A stretch of DNA of 64,000 nt from Profundicola sp048268105 (lineage in GTDB: Bacteria; Bacteroidota; Bacteroidia; Flavobacteriales; Weeksellaceae). The notes below the pieces were generated by a model, which ran no database searches, had not been told where the DNA came from, and saw only the letters and a list, made by a program, of their open reading frames with translations. Positions 23,713 to 34,100 of this stretch are shown piece by piece (the first letter of the stretch is position 1; the number at the start of each line of letters is the position of its first letter). Location: positions 10,939 to 74,938 of the forward strand of contig JBLWWH010000011.1 in assembly GCA_048268105.1 (NCBI GenBank), in the 5' to 3' direction. The position numbers and the translations under genes were made by a program.

Positions 23713-25539
23713 TTGAATACAGAACTAAAACAAGTAGTCATTCTTTTTGCAGGAGACTCGGGTGATGGAATGCAACTTACCGGATCTCAATTCACAACAA
23801 CCTCTGCTTTGGTAGGGAATGACGTAAGTACATTTCCAGATTTCCCAGCAGAAATCCGCGCCCCTGCTGGTACAACTGCAGGCGTCTCAGGCTTTCAATT
23901 ACAGTTTGGTAGTGTAAACATTACCTCGGCAGGAGATGAGTGCGATGTAATGATTGCTATGAATGCAGCTGCTTTTAAGAAAAATAAATCCAAACTTAAA
24001 AAGAATGGAATCTTAATCGCAAATACTTCTGGGTTTGATCGTAAGAATTTGAAATTGGCTAAATACGAAGATGAAAATCCTCTCGATGCAGCCAAAGAAT
24101 TATTTGATGTGCACGAAATCGATATCTTGGCACATACCAAAGAAGCTCTTAAAGATTCTAGTTTAAGCACTAAAGATAAGGATAGAGCTAAGAATATGTT
24201 TGCTCTTGGATTTGTTTATTGGCTCTTTACGAGACCTTTGGACTTTACAATAGCCTACTTAGAAGAAAAATTCAGATCTAAACCAGATATATTAGATGCG
24301 AATATTCAAGTTTTAAAAGCGGGTTATCATTATGGTGAAATCACAGATACTTTCACAGAAAGATATGTTGTGAAACCAGCTCCCCTACCTCCAGGAAATT
24401 ATAGAAACATTACGGGTAATCACGCCTTAGCCTTAGGCGCTATTGCGGCTTCACAAAAAGCTAACCTAAATCTTTTCTATGGTGGATATCCTATTACTCC
24501 TGCTTCCGATATTCTACATTTTTTGGCTAGTTATAAATATATGGGAGTTAAGACCTTTCAGGCCGAAGATGAGATTGCAGCTATGGCAGCAGTAATTGGT
24601 GCTTCTTACGCCGGAGATTTAGCCATGACAGCCTCTTCTGGACCAGGTATCGCGTTAAAAGCAGAAGGAATGGGCTTGGCTTTAATGTTAGAGATTCCTG
24701 CCGTGATTGTGAATGTTCAGCGTGGTGGTCCGTCTACAGGTTTACCAACCAAAACCGAGCAAGCCGATTTGATGCAAGCTATGTATGGTAGAAATGGAGA
24801 AGCACCGATTCCAGTGGTAGCTCCCAAATCTCCAAATGATTGCTTTGAGGTCACTTTCAATGCTTGTAAAATAGCTGTTGAGCACATGACGCCGGTTATC
24901 GTACTTTCTGATGGTTATTTAGCGAATGGTTCAGAGCCATGGAGATATCCAAATACAACTGATTTACCTGAAATTAATAAAGTTCAACCAAAGCTAACCA
25001 AAGAAGAGTTTCAACCTTATGAACGAAATGAAGATTTTGTTAGAAGTTGGGCCATTCCAGGTACCGCTAACCTAGAGCATAGAGTTGGTGGGTTAGAAAA
25101 GAAAGACATCACAGGTGATGTTAGCTATGATCCAGAGAATCACGAGTTGATGGTCAAGCAAAGAGAAGCTAAAGTTCAAGCCATTAAAAATTACATACCT
25201 GATGCTGAATTAGAAAGTGGGGCAAGTGATGCAGATGTTCTTATTATTGGATGGGGAAGTACTTATGGTGCTATTCAAGCTGCGATGCTACAATTGCTAG
25301 AGGAAGGCCATTCTGTGGCGCATCTACAGATACAATATTTGAATCCATTCCCTAAAAATTTAGGTGAATTGCTTAGAAATCATAAGAAATTCTTAGTCCC
25401 TGAAATTAATCAAGGTCAATTGATTAAAATTTTGAGAGATCGCTATTTAATCGATGCAAAACCATTGAATAAAACGCAAGGAATTCCTTTTAAAGCGCCC
25501 GAAATTTACAAAGCAGCTATTCGAACGCTTATGAGCTAA
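23713..25539 (+). CDS. 2-oxoacid:ferredoxin oxidoreductase, gamma-alpha fusion (KorA-like)
   Basis: 608 residues. The gamma domain comes first (~1-190, VVILFAGDSGDGMQLTGSQF), then the alpha pyrimidine-binding domain (~210-450, GGYPITPASDILHFLA; AEDEIAAMAAVIGASYAG; SSGPGIALKAEGMGLAL) and a transketolase C-like domain. It oxidises 2-oxoacids, probably 2-oxoglutarate, to acyl-CoA with reduced ferredoxin, but needs a TPP- and Fe-S-binding beta chain. No such gene is in the window, although it usually follows directly. The start appears to be TTG 23713; no ATG is near. Confidence 0.9.
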   Translation: MNTELKQVVILFAGDSGDGMQLTGSQFTTTSALVGNDVSTFPDFPAEIRAPAGTTAGVSGFQLQFGSVNITSAGDECDVMIAMNAAAFKKNKSKLKKNGILIANTSGFDRKNLKLAKYEDENPLDAAKELFDVHEIDILAHTKEALKDSSLSTKDKDRAKNMFALGFVYWLFTRPLDFTIAYLEEKFRSKPDILDANIQVLKAGYHYGEITDTFTERYVVKPAPLPPGNYRNITGNHALALGAIAASQKANLNLFYGGYPITPASDILHFLASYKYMGVKTFQAEDEIAAMAAVIGASYAGDLAMTASSGPGIALKAEGMGLALMLEIPAVIVNVQRGGPSTGLPTKTEQADLMQAMYGRNGEAPIPVVAPKSPNDCFEVTFNACKIAVEHMTPVIVLSDGYLANGSEPWRYPNTTDLPEINKVQPKLTKEEFQPYERNEDFVRSWAIPGTANLEHRVGGLEKKDITGDVSYDPENHELMVKQREAKVQAIKNYIPDAELESGASDADVLIIGWGSTYGAIQAAMLQLLEEGHSVAHLQIQYLNPFPKNLGELLRNHKKFLVPEINQGQLIKILRDRYLIDAKPLNKTQGIPFKAPEIYKAAIRTLMS

Positions 25540-25696
25540 ATAACTTAGCTTTCATTTTTATTTTTTTGTTCATTGTTATAGTTTTATTGAATCAAAATTT
25601 AGGATGTAACCAATTCTAAATTATTAGGTTGCCAACTTGTGCTAAATTATTTTGGCATTTAAATTGCCTTAGTAGCCATGATTAATAATTATAACA

Positions 25697-26455
25697 ATGA
25701 ACAAATATATATTTCTACTATTTAGTATTTTTATCGGAAATCTGGTTTTAGGACAAGGTTTTCAGGATAAAGAATTCTTAAAATACAGGGTTCACTATGG
25801 TTTTTTAAATGCAGGTTTTGCATCCTTAAAAGTTAGTGAGACCACTGTGAATGGTGAACCTCATTTTCATGTTAAAGGAGAAGGTTCTTCTACCGGTGCA
25901 GTTAGAGCGTTTTTTAAAGTGGATGACTTTTACGAAACCAAATTTCATAAAACAACGTATAAACCCACAGAGTTCAAACGTAAAATTAGAGAAGGTGGTC
26001 ATAGAAAGAATAGGATCTTAACTTTTGACCATAAGTCTAAGGTAGTCACCATCAATGATTTACTTGGCAAAAGTGTAACTTATGAACGTTTCGATCCTCC
26101 GATTCAAGATATGCTTTCTGCATATTACTATTTGAGAACAAAATCTAATAATGACTATAAAACTGGTGAATACCAAAGTGTTAATATCTTTATGGATGGA
26201 GAGGTTTATCCTTTTAAGCTTAAAGTAGAGGGTAGAGAGCGTATTAAAACCAAGTTTGGATACATCAATGCTATTAAACTCACTCCTTTTGTACAATCAG
26301 GACGTGTTTTTAAGGCGAAAGAAAGTGTAACCATGTGGGTGAGCGACGATGCTAATTTAATACCGTTGAAGATTAAAGCGGAGTTAGCGGTAGGTTCTTT
26401 AGACATGGATTTACATGAGTACAAAAACTTAAAGCATAATATCGATTTTAGATAA
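25697..26455 (+). CDS. DUF3108 domain secreted protein
   Basis: 252 residues with a signal peptide (YIFLLFSIFIGNLVLGQG). The mature domain (EFLKYRVHYGFLNAGFASLK ... AYYYLRTKS ... RIKTKFGYINAIKLTPF ... MWVSDDANLIPLKIKAEL) is a typical DUF3108 protein of Bacteroidota, ~230 residues. The function is unknown; it is probably periplasmic. It stands alone between korA and the ABC ATPase gene. Confidence 0.85.
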   Translation: MNKYIFLLFSIFIGNLVLGQGFQDKEFLKYRVHYGFLNAGFASLKVSETTVNGEPHFHVKGEGSSTGAVRAFFKVDDFYETKFHKTTYKPTEFKRKIREGGHRKNRILTFDHKSKVVTINDLLGKSVTYERFDPPIQDMLSAYYYLRTKSNNDYKTGEYQSVNIFMDGEVYPFKLKVEGRERIKTKFGYINAIKLTPFVQSGRVFKAKESVTMWVSDDANLIPLKIKAELAVGSLDMDLHEYKNLKHNIDFR

Positions 26456-26521
26456 TCATTTCCGTATCATTAAATAATACAATTTTTATTCTACTTAATT
26501 CTATTAGAAGATTTAAATAAG

Positions 26522-26529
26522 TATTTTTG
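26522..26529 (+). promoter_or_regulatory. -7 box directly before the ABC ATPase ATG
   Basis: TATTTTTG ends 4 bp before the ATG at 26534. With the start expected about 4 nt after the box, the mRNA would begin at or next to the start codon. Confidence 0.45.
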
Positions 26530-26533
26530 GTAC

Positions 26534-27526
26534 ATGCTAAGTATCGACCACCTACATTTTTCTTACGAACCAGAAAAACTGGTTTTAAAAGACATTTCAT
26601 TATCTCTACTCTCTGAAGAAAAACTATGTATTCTGGGAGAGAGTGGAAGTGGAAAATCTACTTTGTTGAAGTTGATTTTTGCTGAACTACAGCACGACAG
26701 CGGTCAAATAGTTTTTAACAAAGAGGAGATAAAAGGTAGAAACCATCAACTTCTTCCTGGTCATGAAGACATGGCCTATGTCGCCCAGGATTTCGATTTA
26801 GCGACTTATCACACGGTTGCAGAAAATGTGGGAAGTCGATTAAGCAATACCGATCAAGAATATAAAATAGCAAGAGTAAATGAGGTTTTAAAGTCATTGA
26901 GCATTTATGAGCTTAAAGATAAAAAACCTACCGAACTAAGCGGTGGGCAAAAACAACGCGTTGCAATTGCTAGAGCTGTTGCTAAGCCTCCCCGCTTACT
27001 CTTATTAGATGAACCCTTCAGCCAATTAGATTCTGGCTTACATAGAAGATTACGAGAAGAACTATTTTCTTTTCTAGAAAAAAATAAAATCGGTGTAATT
27101 TTCTCCTCTCATCGCGCAGAGGATGCTTTGGGCTATTCAGATAAGATTATTCTATTAAAGAATGGAGAGGTAGTTCAGCAGGGTTCTGCTTCACAAGTTT
27201 ATTTTTCGCCTCAAACAACTTATGTAGCGCATATGTTTGGGCTTGTTAACATTTTAGACGCTCAAGAAGCGGCTGCTATGGGAATTGAGCGTAATTTTTT
27301 AAAAGATGTCGTTTTGATCTACCCAGAAGAGATTTCTATTTCCGAAAAAGGAAAACATTCAGGTGTAGTGAAGCGAAATCGTTTTATGGGGAATCACTAC
27401 GAAATTCAGTTTATCTCTAAAGGCAAGCTTTTAAAAGCAAATCATACGCAACCTATCCCTCCTAAAGAAAGATTTAATTTTGATATCCGAAATTATCGTT
27501 GGACTGTATTAGATCATGACAATTAA
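26534..27526 (+). CDS. ABC transporter ATP-binding protein, import type
   Basis: 330 residues. Walker A GESGSGKST (~36-44), signature LSGGQKQRVAIARAV (~137) and Walker B LLLLDEPFSQLD, plus H-loop FSSHRAED, show an intact nucleotide-binding domain. A C-terminal region (~245-330) looks like the TOBE-type extension of PotA/ModC-group ATPases. No permease or binding protein is adjacent. The transported compound is unknown. Confidence 0.87.
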   Translation: MLSIDHLHFSYEPEKLVLKDISLSLLSEEKLCILGESGSGKSTLLKLIFAELQHDSGQIVFNKEEIKGRNHQLLPGHEDMAYVAQDFDLATYHTVAENVGSRLSNTDQEYKIARVNEVLKSLSIYELKDKKPTELSGGQKQRVAIARAVAKPPRLLLLDEPFSQLDSGLHRRLREELFSFLEKNKIGVIFSSHRAEDALGYSDKIILLKNGEVVQQGSASQVYFSPQTTYVAHMFGLVNILDAQEAAAMGIERNFLKDVVLIYPEEISISEKGKHSGVVKRNRFMGNHYEIQFISKGKLLKANHTQPIPPKERFNFDIRNYRWTVLDHDN

Positions 27527-27536
27527 GTTCCAATTT

Positions 27537-28136
27537 TTATTGATCTGGATTTAATAAAATTACTTTATTTCTTAAAAGAACTTTCACATATTTGCCATAT
27601 TCATCCTTGGCAGGCTCTATTCTTATACCTGCATATTTTAAATCATCAGAGACTTGCCTTAATGCATCAACCGCCTGAACTTTGAATTCATTATCACCCT
27701 CTATGGCCCTTACATCTGTAATTAATCCCTGCCAGTTTATATTAAATTCTAATTCTACCTCTAACCTATCTTTATTTACATTAGGAAATTCTGTATCTAA
27801 GACAGCTAAAATACGCTGCTGAATATGATTCGAAAGACAATTTATTAATTCAGTCTTACTATCTTTTAATTCTTCACAACCTGGATAAATCGGGAGTTGA
27901 TCAACCTTAGTAAAGCTTACTTTATTTGTATTCTGTACATCTTCTCCAGAATTTTTTTGAAGTTCTATATCATCATCATTCTCATTTTTAAACATCTCCT
28001 CTACAGTAGTATTAGCCAAAGCTTGTTTCAAGCGCGGATAAGAATTTTTAATGGAAAAGAAACTCCCCAGCACAAAAAGAACTATGAATAAGCCCAGGAA
28101 CAAGTAAATGACAGTATTACGATTTAAATTTTTCAT
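27537..28136 (-). CDS. TonB-like protein, copy 3
   Basis: 199 residues. One N-terminal membrane helix (~8-28), then a short linker and a domain that begins QLPIYPGCEELKDSKTELINC and ends LLRNKVILLNPDQ. It is a clear paralogue of the two genes upstream, but the Pro-rich spacer is missing and the linker is Asp/Glu/Asn-rich. The C-terminal domain resembles the beta-alpha-beta TonB_C fold, though it may not contact receptors. With so short a linker it could hardly span the periplasm. Confidence 0.75.
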   Translation of the reverse strand: MKNLNRNTVIYLFLGLFIVLFVLGSFFSIKNSYPRLKQALANTTVEEMFKNENDDDIELQKNSGEDVQNTNKVSFTKVDQLPIYPGCEELKDSKTELINCLSNHIQQRILAVLDTEFPNVNKDRLEVELEFNINWQGLITDVRAIEGDNEFKVQAVDALRQVSDDLKYAGIRIEPAKDEYGKYVKVLLRNKVILLNPDQ

Positions 28137-28194
28137 GATAATGAAGATATACCAATATGGGCATAAAAATAGTTCTTTTCTATTTTATAAAACC

Positions 28195-28218
28195 TAAAAA
28201 TCCCGACTAAGCGGGATT
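28195..28218 (-). terminator. Terminator after tonB-like copy 2
   Basis: AATCCCG (28199-28205) pairs with CGGGATT (28212-28218). On the minus strand the stem is followed by TTTTTAGG. Confidence 0.65.
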
Positions 28219-28244
28219 AATATTTATAATTTTATGCGTTTTAT

Positions 28245-29057
28245 TTATCGATTTGGATTTTGAAGTATAACATTATTTTGAAATATTAAAGTAACTTTTT
28301 TGTCTCCATCTAAAGTAGCAGGTTTAATTTTTTTATTTGATTTGATCAAATATTTTGAAACATGCTCTAGAGCTCTTTTTGCTTGTGGCATAAACTCTTC
28401 ATCGCCTCTTTTAGCATTAATATTTATTATTTCTCCATCGGTGTTGATATGAAACTCAAGTTGTACCTGTACTCGAGGCTTACTAGTTTCTGGGTATTCC
28501 GTATCAAGAAATTTGATAAGATCTTTACTTAAGTTATCTCCAAAACATCTAACCAATTCACGTTTCTGACCTTCATAAGTTTCACATCCTGGGTAAACAG
28601 CCATATGGGTAACTCTATTCACAGGTAATGGATCAGTAATCCTTTCCTCTTTTGGCGTTTCTTGAACCTTATCAAATAAATCATCGATACTAATCTTATC
28701 TGGAGATTTGATTTTAGCCCTATCCGGGAGATTTGGTCTTATCAGTTCCTGATGTTCAAGGGGCGTTGACTCAATTGGCTCAATAGTTTCTTCGATATCT
28801 TGAGGAACTAGAGGTGGCGGAGGCAAAGGCTCATCAATGGCTGGTAAAATATCTTCCTCGATTGGCCTTTCGGCTAATATAATATTGGTAGGCGGCGTAT
28901 TTTGAACCAAAATTACCTCTTGCTGCTCAACAGGTTCGATGGCGTTCTGAATTCCAAACAATCCATATATCCCCAATAATACTAGGTTGAGACCTAATAA
29001 GAAATAGAGCGTCCGGTTTTTGTTTAAACTTTTTTGTTTTGACTTTTTCACTTCCAT
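28245..29057 (-). CDS. TonB-like energy transducer, copy 2
   Basis: 270 residues. Starts MEVKKSKQKSLNKNRTLYFL with one membrane helix (~18-38). A Pro/Glu-rich spacer (~60-115) follows. The C-terminal domain starts MAVYPGCETYEGQKRELVRC and ends LIFQNNVILQNPNR, the same ends as copy 1. TonB transmits proton-motive force from ExbBD to outer-membrane receptors. No exbB or exbD is nearby. Confidence 0.82.
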   Translation of the reverse strand: MEVKKSKQKSLNKNRTLYFLLGLNLVLLGIYGLFGIQNAIEPVEQQEVILVQNTPPTNIILAERPIEEDILPAIDEPLPPPPLVPQDIEETIEPIESTPLEHQELIRPNLPDRAKIKSPDKISIDDLFDKVQETPKEERITDPLPVNRVTHMAVYPGCETYEGQKRELVRCFGDNLSKDLIKFLDTEYPETSKPRVQVQLEFHINTDGEIININAKRGDEEFMPQAKRALEHVSKYLIKSNKKIKPATLDGDKKVTLIFQNNVILQNPNR

Positions 29058-29263
29058 AGTAATTAATTTTAGATTCTTGGTTATTAATGCTTATTCAAGC
29101 GTATAACTTGATATTTATCATGTCTGCAATATCTAAACCATAGTCCATAATAATTCATACTTTAACAACTGAATGCTTAATTATTTAATACTATTTATTT
29201 AAAATTGTTATCGAATTCATTTTAATCTCTACGTATAACAAAGATGTAGGAAATAAAGTATTA

Positions 29264-29292
29264 AGCAAAAAAAATCCCGCCTAGCGCGGGAT
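29264..29292 (-). terminator. Terminator after tonB-like copy 1
   Basis: AATCCCGC (29272-29279) and GCGGGATT (29285-29292) pair. On the minus strand a T run of eight or more follows. Confidence 0.85.
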
Positions 29293-29315
29293 TTCTATTT
29301 ATTATTTAAATTTTC

Positions 29316-30137
29316 CTAGTAATCTGGATTTTGCAGAATTACGTTATTTTGGAATATTAAAGTTGCTTTACTACCGTCGGCCATCGTCGCTGGTTCGATT
29401 TTCTTACCTCTACGAACTAGGTTATCAGCAGCTCTTTCTAAGGCTCTTTTTGCCTCTGGCTTGAAAATGTTATCACCTGCTTTAGGGTTAACATTTATAA
29501 TCTCACCTGTAGGGCTCACGTGGAACTCTAACTGCACGGCAACTCTCTCTTTATTCACATCTGGGAACTCAGTATCTAAGTATCGCATAATGTCTTTAGA
29601 CAAGTTGTCACCAAAACATTTAATTAGCTCACGTTTATTACCTCTAAATTTTTCACAACCTGGATAAACCGCCATGTCCTTAACACGGTTCACCGTTACA
29701 GGTTCAGCAACACGCTCTTCTTTGGGAGCAGCTTCTGTTTTAGTTTTCAGTCCAGATAAGTCAACTTTCTTCACCGGGCCAGTTGCAGGCGGACCTGTTG
29801 GCATAGGTGGAGGTGTATGCTTTTGTTCTTGGATTGGAGGTGGCGGAACTGGTTCCGGAGTTTCCTCAATCTCTTCTGGAATTGGCGGTGGCGGTGGTGG
29901 TGGTGGCTCATCACTTGGTGGTGGTGGCGGTGGTGGAGTTTCCGGTTCTGGAATCTCGATCAACATTACTTCAGATGTTTCTACAACTTCTGGTGCTTCT
30001 TCGATCACAACCTCATCGGGTGTGTTTTGGTAACTAAATAATCCCCAAACTACAAGAAGTACCACGTTTAAACCACCTAAAAAATAGAGCATGTTATTGC
30101 CTTTAAGGCTTGCTTTATTTGTTTTTTTTACTTCCAT
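29316..30137 (-). CDS. TonB-like energy transducer, copy 1 (Pro-rich)
   Basis: 273 residues. MEVKKTNKASLKGNN and one helix (~16-36) precede a long polyproline spacer (~68-120, PEPETPPPPPPPSDE, PPPPPPPPIPEE). The C-terminal domain (~165-273) runs from MAVYPGCEKFRGNKRELIKC to LIFQNNVILQNPDY. This is the most TonB-like of the three tandem paralogues. The order sprA-gcvH-vanZ-tonB is one I know from other flavobacteria. Confidence 0.87.
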   Translation of the reverse strand: MEVKKTNKASLKGNNMLYFLGGLNVVLLVVWGLFSYQNTPDEVVIEEAPEVVETSEVMLIEIPEPETPPPPPPPSDEPPPPPPPPIPEEIEETPEPVPPPPIQEQKHTPPPMPTGPPATGPVKKVDLSGLKTKTEAAPKEERVAEPVTVNRVKDMAVYPGCEKFRGNKRELIKCFGDNLSKDIMRYLDTEFPDVNKERVAVQLEFHVSPTGEIINVNPKAGDNIFKPEAKRALERAADNLVRRGKKIEPATMADGSKATLIFQNNVILQNPDY

Positions 30138-30364
30138 GGTTTATTTATTAATGTTCGACTAAAATAATATTAATTCCTTATTTTACAAAATCTATATTTC
30201 AAATAAGGTATTAATTTTTGAGTTATTAACACATTTGCAAGTACTAGACCACTTTTTGTTAAAATGATAAATTGCGAGAGATTAAAGTGCGTTTTTAACA
30301 CTTAAATGCTAATTTCTTTATTTCGCGCCTATATCCTAAGTGAAACTAGCTTAGTATGAATCTT

Positions 30365-30763
30365 TTAAGACTTGCTTTTCAGAAAGATTCTATCTAAATT
30401 ATCTTTTATGGAATTTAATAAGCCTGTGTAATAACATATGACAAATGCCAATATCACTCCTAAGATATCAAAAATCCAATCGTACCAATCAAAACTTCTA
30501 CCTGTTGGCAAAGCATGTTGTAATATTTCTATGATTAGACCAAAGAAAACCAACCAAGCTAAGTTGATCCAACGATTGAAATTAGGATAAGCAAAATAAG
30601 ATAGAATGGTCAGCGCCGAAAAGATAATAAGATGTATGATTTTATCTATAAAATCAAATCCTATATCTATGGGTGGAATTCCATCTAAAGGGGTTAATGT
30701 GGCTAGTATGACCAGAAACAAAAACCCCCAAAAAATGATAGTATAAAAGTTTTTCTTAACCAA
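30365..30763 (-). CDS. VanZ-family membrane protein
   Basis: 132 residues with about four membrane segments. FDFIDKIIHLIIFSALTILSY and LIIEILQHALPTGRSFDWYD hold the conserved Asp/Lys/His and Glu/Gln/Asp residues of VanZ-like domains. The start appears to be TTG 30763, overlapping the gcvH stop by 8 bp. The function is unknown; this is not evidence of glycopeptide resistance. Confidence 0.8.
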   Translation of the reverse strand: MVKKNFYTIIFWGFLFLVILATLTPLDGIPPIDIGFDFIDKIIHLIIFSALTILSYFAYPNFNRWINLAWLVFFGLIIEILQHALPTGRSFDWYDWIFDILGVILAFVICYYTGLLNSIKDNLDRIFLKSKS

Positions 30764-31130
30764 CTAACTCATTGTATGCTTCAGCGTCTAGTAACTCTTC
30801 TGTAGCATCATCAGTAATTTTAACTTTAATTATCCATCCCTCGCCATAAGGATCTGAGTTCACTAACTCTGGCTCATCCTCCAACTTAGCGTTGAATTCT
30901 ATAATTTCACCTGTGACTGGCAAGAATAGGTCAGAAACCGTTTTAACAGCTTCTATAGAACCGAAAACTTCTCCTGCATCTAAAGTTTCACCTTCGGTAT
31001 CGATATCAACAAAAACGATATCTCCTAACTCTTGTTGTGCAAAATCTGTAATACCAATGGTTGCTTCATCCCCATCGATTTTTAACCACTCGTGATCTTT
31101 GGTATACTTTAATTCGTTTGGTGTATTCAT
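30756..31130 (-). CDS. gcvH: Glycine cleavage system H protein
   Basis: 124 residues. The lipoyl domain has the modified Lys in GSIEAVKTVSDL (~60-70) and the N-terminal hallmark LKYTKDHEWLKI. It carries the aminomethyl group between the P, T and L proteins. I use ATG 31130 (MNTPNELKYT), which lies 10 bp after the sprA stop; the longer frame would overlap sprA. gcvT and gcvP are not in the window. Confidence 0.95.
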   Translation of the reverse strand: MNTPNELKYTKDHEWLKIDGDEATIGITDFAQQELGDIVFVDIDTEGETLDAGEVFGSIEAVKTVSDLFLPVTGEIIEFNAKLEDEPELVNSDPYGEGWIIKVKITDDATEELLDAEAYNELVG

Positions 31131-31140
31131 AATTTTAAAT

Positions 31141-34100
31141 TTAATTTCCAAATGTAAATGTAGCTTTAATTCCGGCACGAACTGTACTCAGAGGGAAAGC
31201 TGTAGATATTTTATATTTCGTCATCATTTGATCGTAGAACAAACTTAAATTGAAATTTTGACTTAACATATATTGCGCATTTAACTTTAAGGAGAAAATA
31301 TTCTGTCCTCCGGTTACTTGCGAATTGTCATCTAATATACGTCTTATTCTCATTTCATTATCCCTCATAGACAAATCGGCCCTGAAATTCACATCTCCTT
31401 TTAGGGTTTGCTTCTTACCCATGTAGCGCATATTAATCTTAACATCTTTTAGAATATAACCAAATCCAAAGATAAACTCATTTCCGAAATCTTCTGATAA
31501 AGTATAATTACTCAAACTTAATGAAATAATTCTATCACGATTATACATCGCTCTAAATTGCATGCTGTTTCTTAAGGTCATGTCTACCCCAATAAGTGGA
31601 GAGAAAGACTCCATTAAGGTTACAGCTCCATAGGTGTTTCTAGAGTAGAAATTATTATTACCATCAATTCCACCTTCCGGGATTCCATCATCGCCTATCA
31701 CCGCCGAACCATTTTCGAATGGAATTGGATCGGTAAATCTATTCAAGTTAGAGCTTACGTTGTTCACCGTATAAGAAGATGAGTAGTTGTGACTAATTTC
31801 AAAACGGTCAAACTTCTTAGAGAAAAATGGCGTATTCATAAGACCAGTATAGGTAATATTCCAATTTGGTAAAGGGAAGAAACGCTTGTAATCAAAATTA
31901 GAATCTGGAACGTTTCTACCACGATAAGTGGCCAAGAATGCTGGCACTAATACATCTGCATTAGATAAGTTTAAACCTGGCGCATAGCCTTCATTATTCA
32001 CATCTGAAATGCCATACCATAATTGACCTTGTCTTTGAGATATTAATTGAGCGTTCTTTTTCAAGTTAGCATATAAGGCGTCTCCATCCATGAATGCCGT
32101 GCCCATACTCCAAGTAGAGATCGTAAAGTTCTCTTGCACATTCTCAAAAGCTCTCTCGTAGCCAAAGGTATGGTCATCAACTTGCGTATTAAATCCACTT
32201 TGGAACATATTTCTAGAGTAGTTTCTATTTGCGCTAAAATCCACTCTCAACGACGGCATAGGCTCAACCTGAACACTTGCAGTAAAGGTTTCGTTTCTAT
32301 TGCTTGTATAAGGTTCTGTTAAATATGAGCTTCTGGTAATCCAGCCATTCTCAATCGCACGTTTTCTAATATCGAATTGAGATCCAAACATAAACTCAGC
32401 GGTTGGCCCAGGCCCAGTTCCTCCCTGTCCAATAAAGTTAGGCTCAGCCAACATACCTGGCAATATAATTCCACTATTTCTATTGAAATTAAACTGACCT
32501 CTCTTGATACTTTGAAGCGCCATTTTCAAATAGTCGGTTATCTTATATCTATGCTTATATTTAATCTTGGTCTTATTGATTTGTCTTAAACCATTCTTTT
32601 TACCCGCAAGATTTTGGAAACTTCTATTGATAGAATCCATTTCTCTTTTTCTTCCTTGTCGAACAGAATCTAATTTTTGGAAGCCCTCGAATTGCATGTA
32701 TAATTTATCGAAATCAAAATTACCAATCACGCTAATGGTTTGTGCATTTTGAGCTAAGTGACCTATATCCTCTTCTACATTATCAATCTGCAATTTATTG
32801 GCTAGTCGAGCTTGCCAATCATAGTTTGCTGTATACCCTAATTCTACATTCGCCCATTCAAAATAAGGCAATAAACGCAATGGTGTTTTCCAATTCACCT
32901 GTAATTGTTGGTTGTAATTTATCGGACGCCCGACATTCAATAGATCTTTAAAGATCATTCCATCATCTGGTTGGCTTGCCACCATATCAGATAAAGTTCG
33001 GGTAGCTGAGTTGAAATCAACACGTAATGACTTCGTTAAATCAAATCCAACATTATACTGCCAATTAAACAAGAAATTATTACTAAAAATTGGATTAAAT
33101 TGTACGGGGGTCGCACCATCTACCAGGTAAGAATTTAAATCTCTATATTGTTGTTCGGTATACGTTCTGATCACATCTGTACGGAATGACAACCTAGATG
33201 GAACTGGATTGAAATTAAATTCTTTCACCCAATTTAAATATCTAGCCGACTGTGCCGTATCATGCACCATATGCCAATCCTTGAACGGCTGCATATATTT
33301 GGTCTTGAAATTATAGTTATAGTTGATAGAAGCTCGTAAGCTTTTATCCTTATTATACTTAGTATAAATATCTCTATGGAAATCTGAGTTGTATAAGAAT
33401 GAAAGCGATAAGTTCTCTACATCATAGAACCTTTGTGGTTTAGACGTATTTACACGTTCTTTTCTAATATTACTAAATCCATAAGTGATTCGTTTATTAT
33501 AAGTTCTAACGATATCTGTCAATTGATCTTTTCTAGGGTCTTCTTCGAACTCAACATCATTGTCTAATGGGTTGAATTTAGGATCGATAAACTGCTCAGA
33601 GATTACATAATTAAATGGAATTTTCAATCCCCATTTTTTCGGGAAGAATTTATCTAAATTAACCGCAGCATTCACAGAGTAATTCTTGATTTCCTCTTGT
33701 TGTCTTTCTACGGGACCTCTATCAATTGCTCCAAAACCTACCGACGAAATACTACCACTAGAATTAATTTGAGCAAAATCTCCTAATGCCACATTCAAAC
33801 TAGCTTGTGCAGCATAACCACCTTGGTTATCGATTTCAGATAGACGTAACTCGTTTACCCAAACCACGGCATTTCTAATTTCAGTTCCTCCAGCATTTCT
33901 AACACCAATCATAATGGAAGAAACATTACCTAATGACGGACGACCTTTAATATAAATCATCTTGCCATTTTCGTCTACTACATATGGGAATCGATCTAAG
34001 TTATTTGCTTCATAAGCTAACTTCTTTGCCTCAACAAATTCGTCAGTATATACATCTAGCATGTTATTTTGAGGCCAAATTCCTGTTGCTGTATTGGCTG

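Noticed and set aside
29674..30037. Gly- and Trp-rich open frames on the plus strand
   Set aside because: They are the antisense of the polyproline codons (CCA/CCG/CCT) in tonB copy 1; no independent start context or function.
30756..30763. Frameshift between gcvH and vanZ
   Set aside because: Both proteins are complete; the 8-bp overlap is ordinary coupling with a TTG start.
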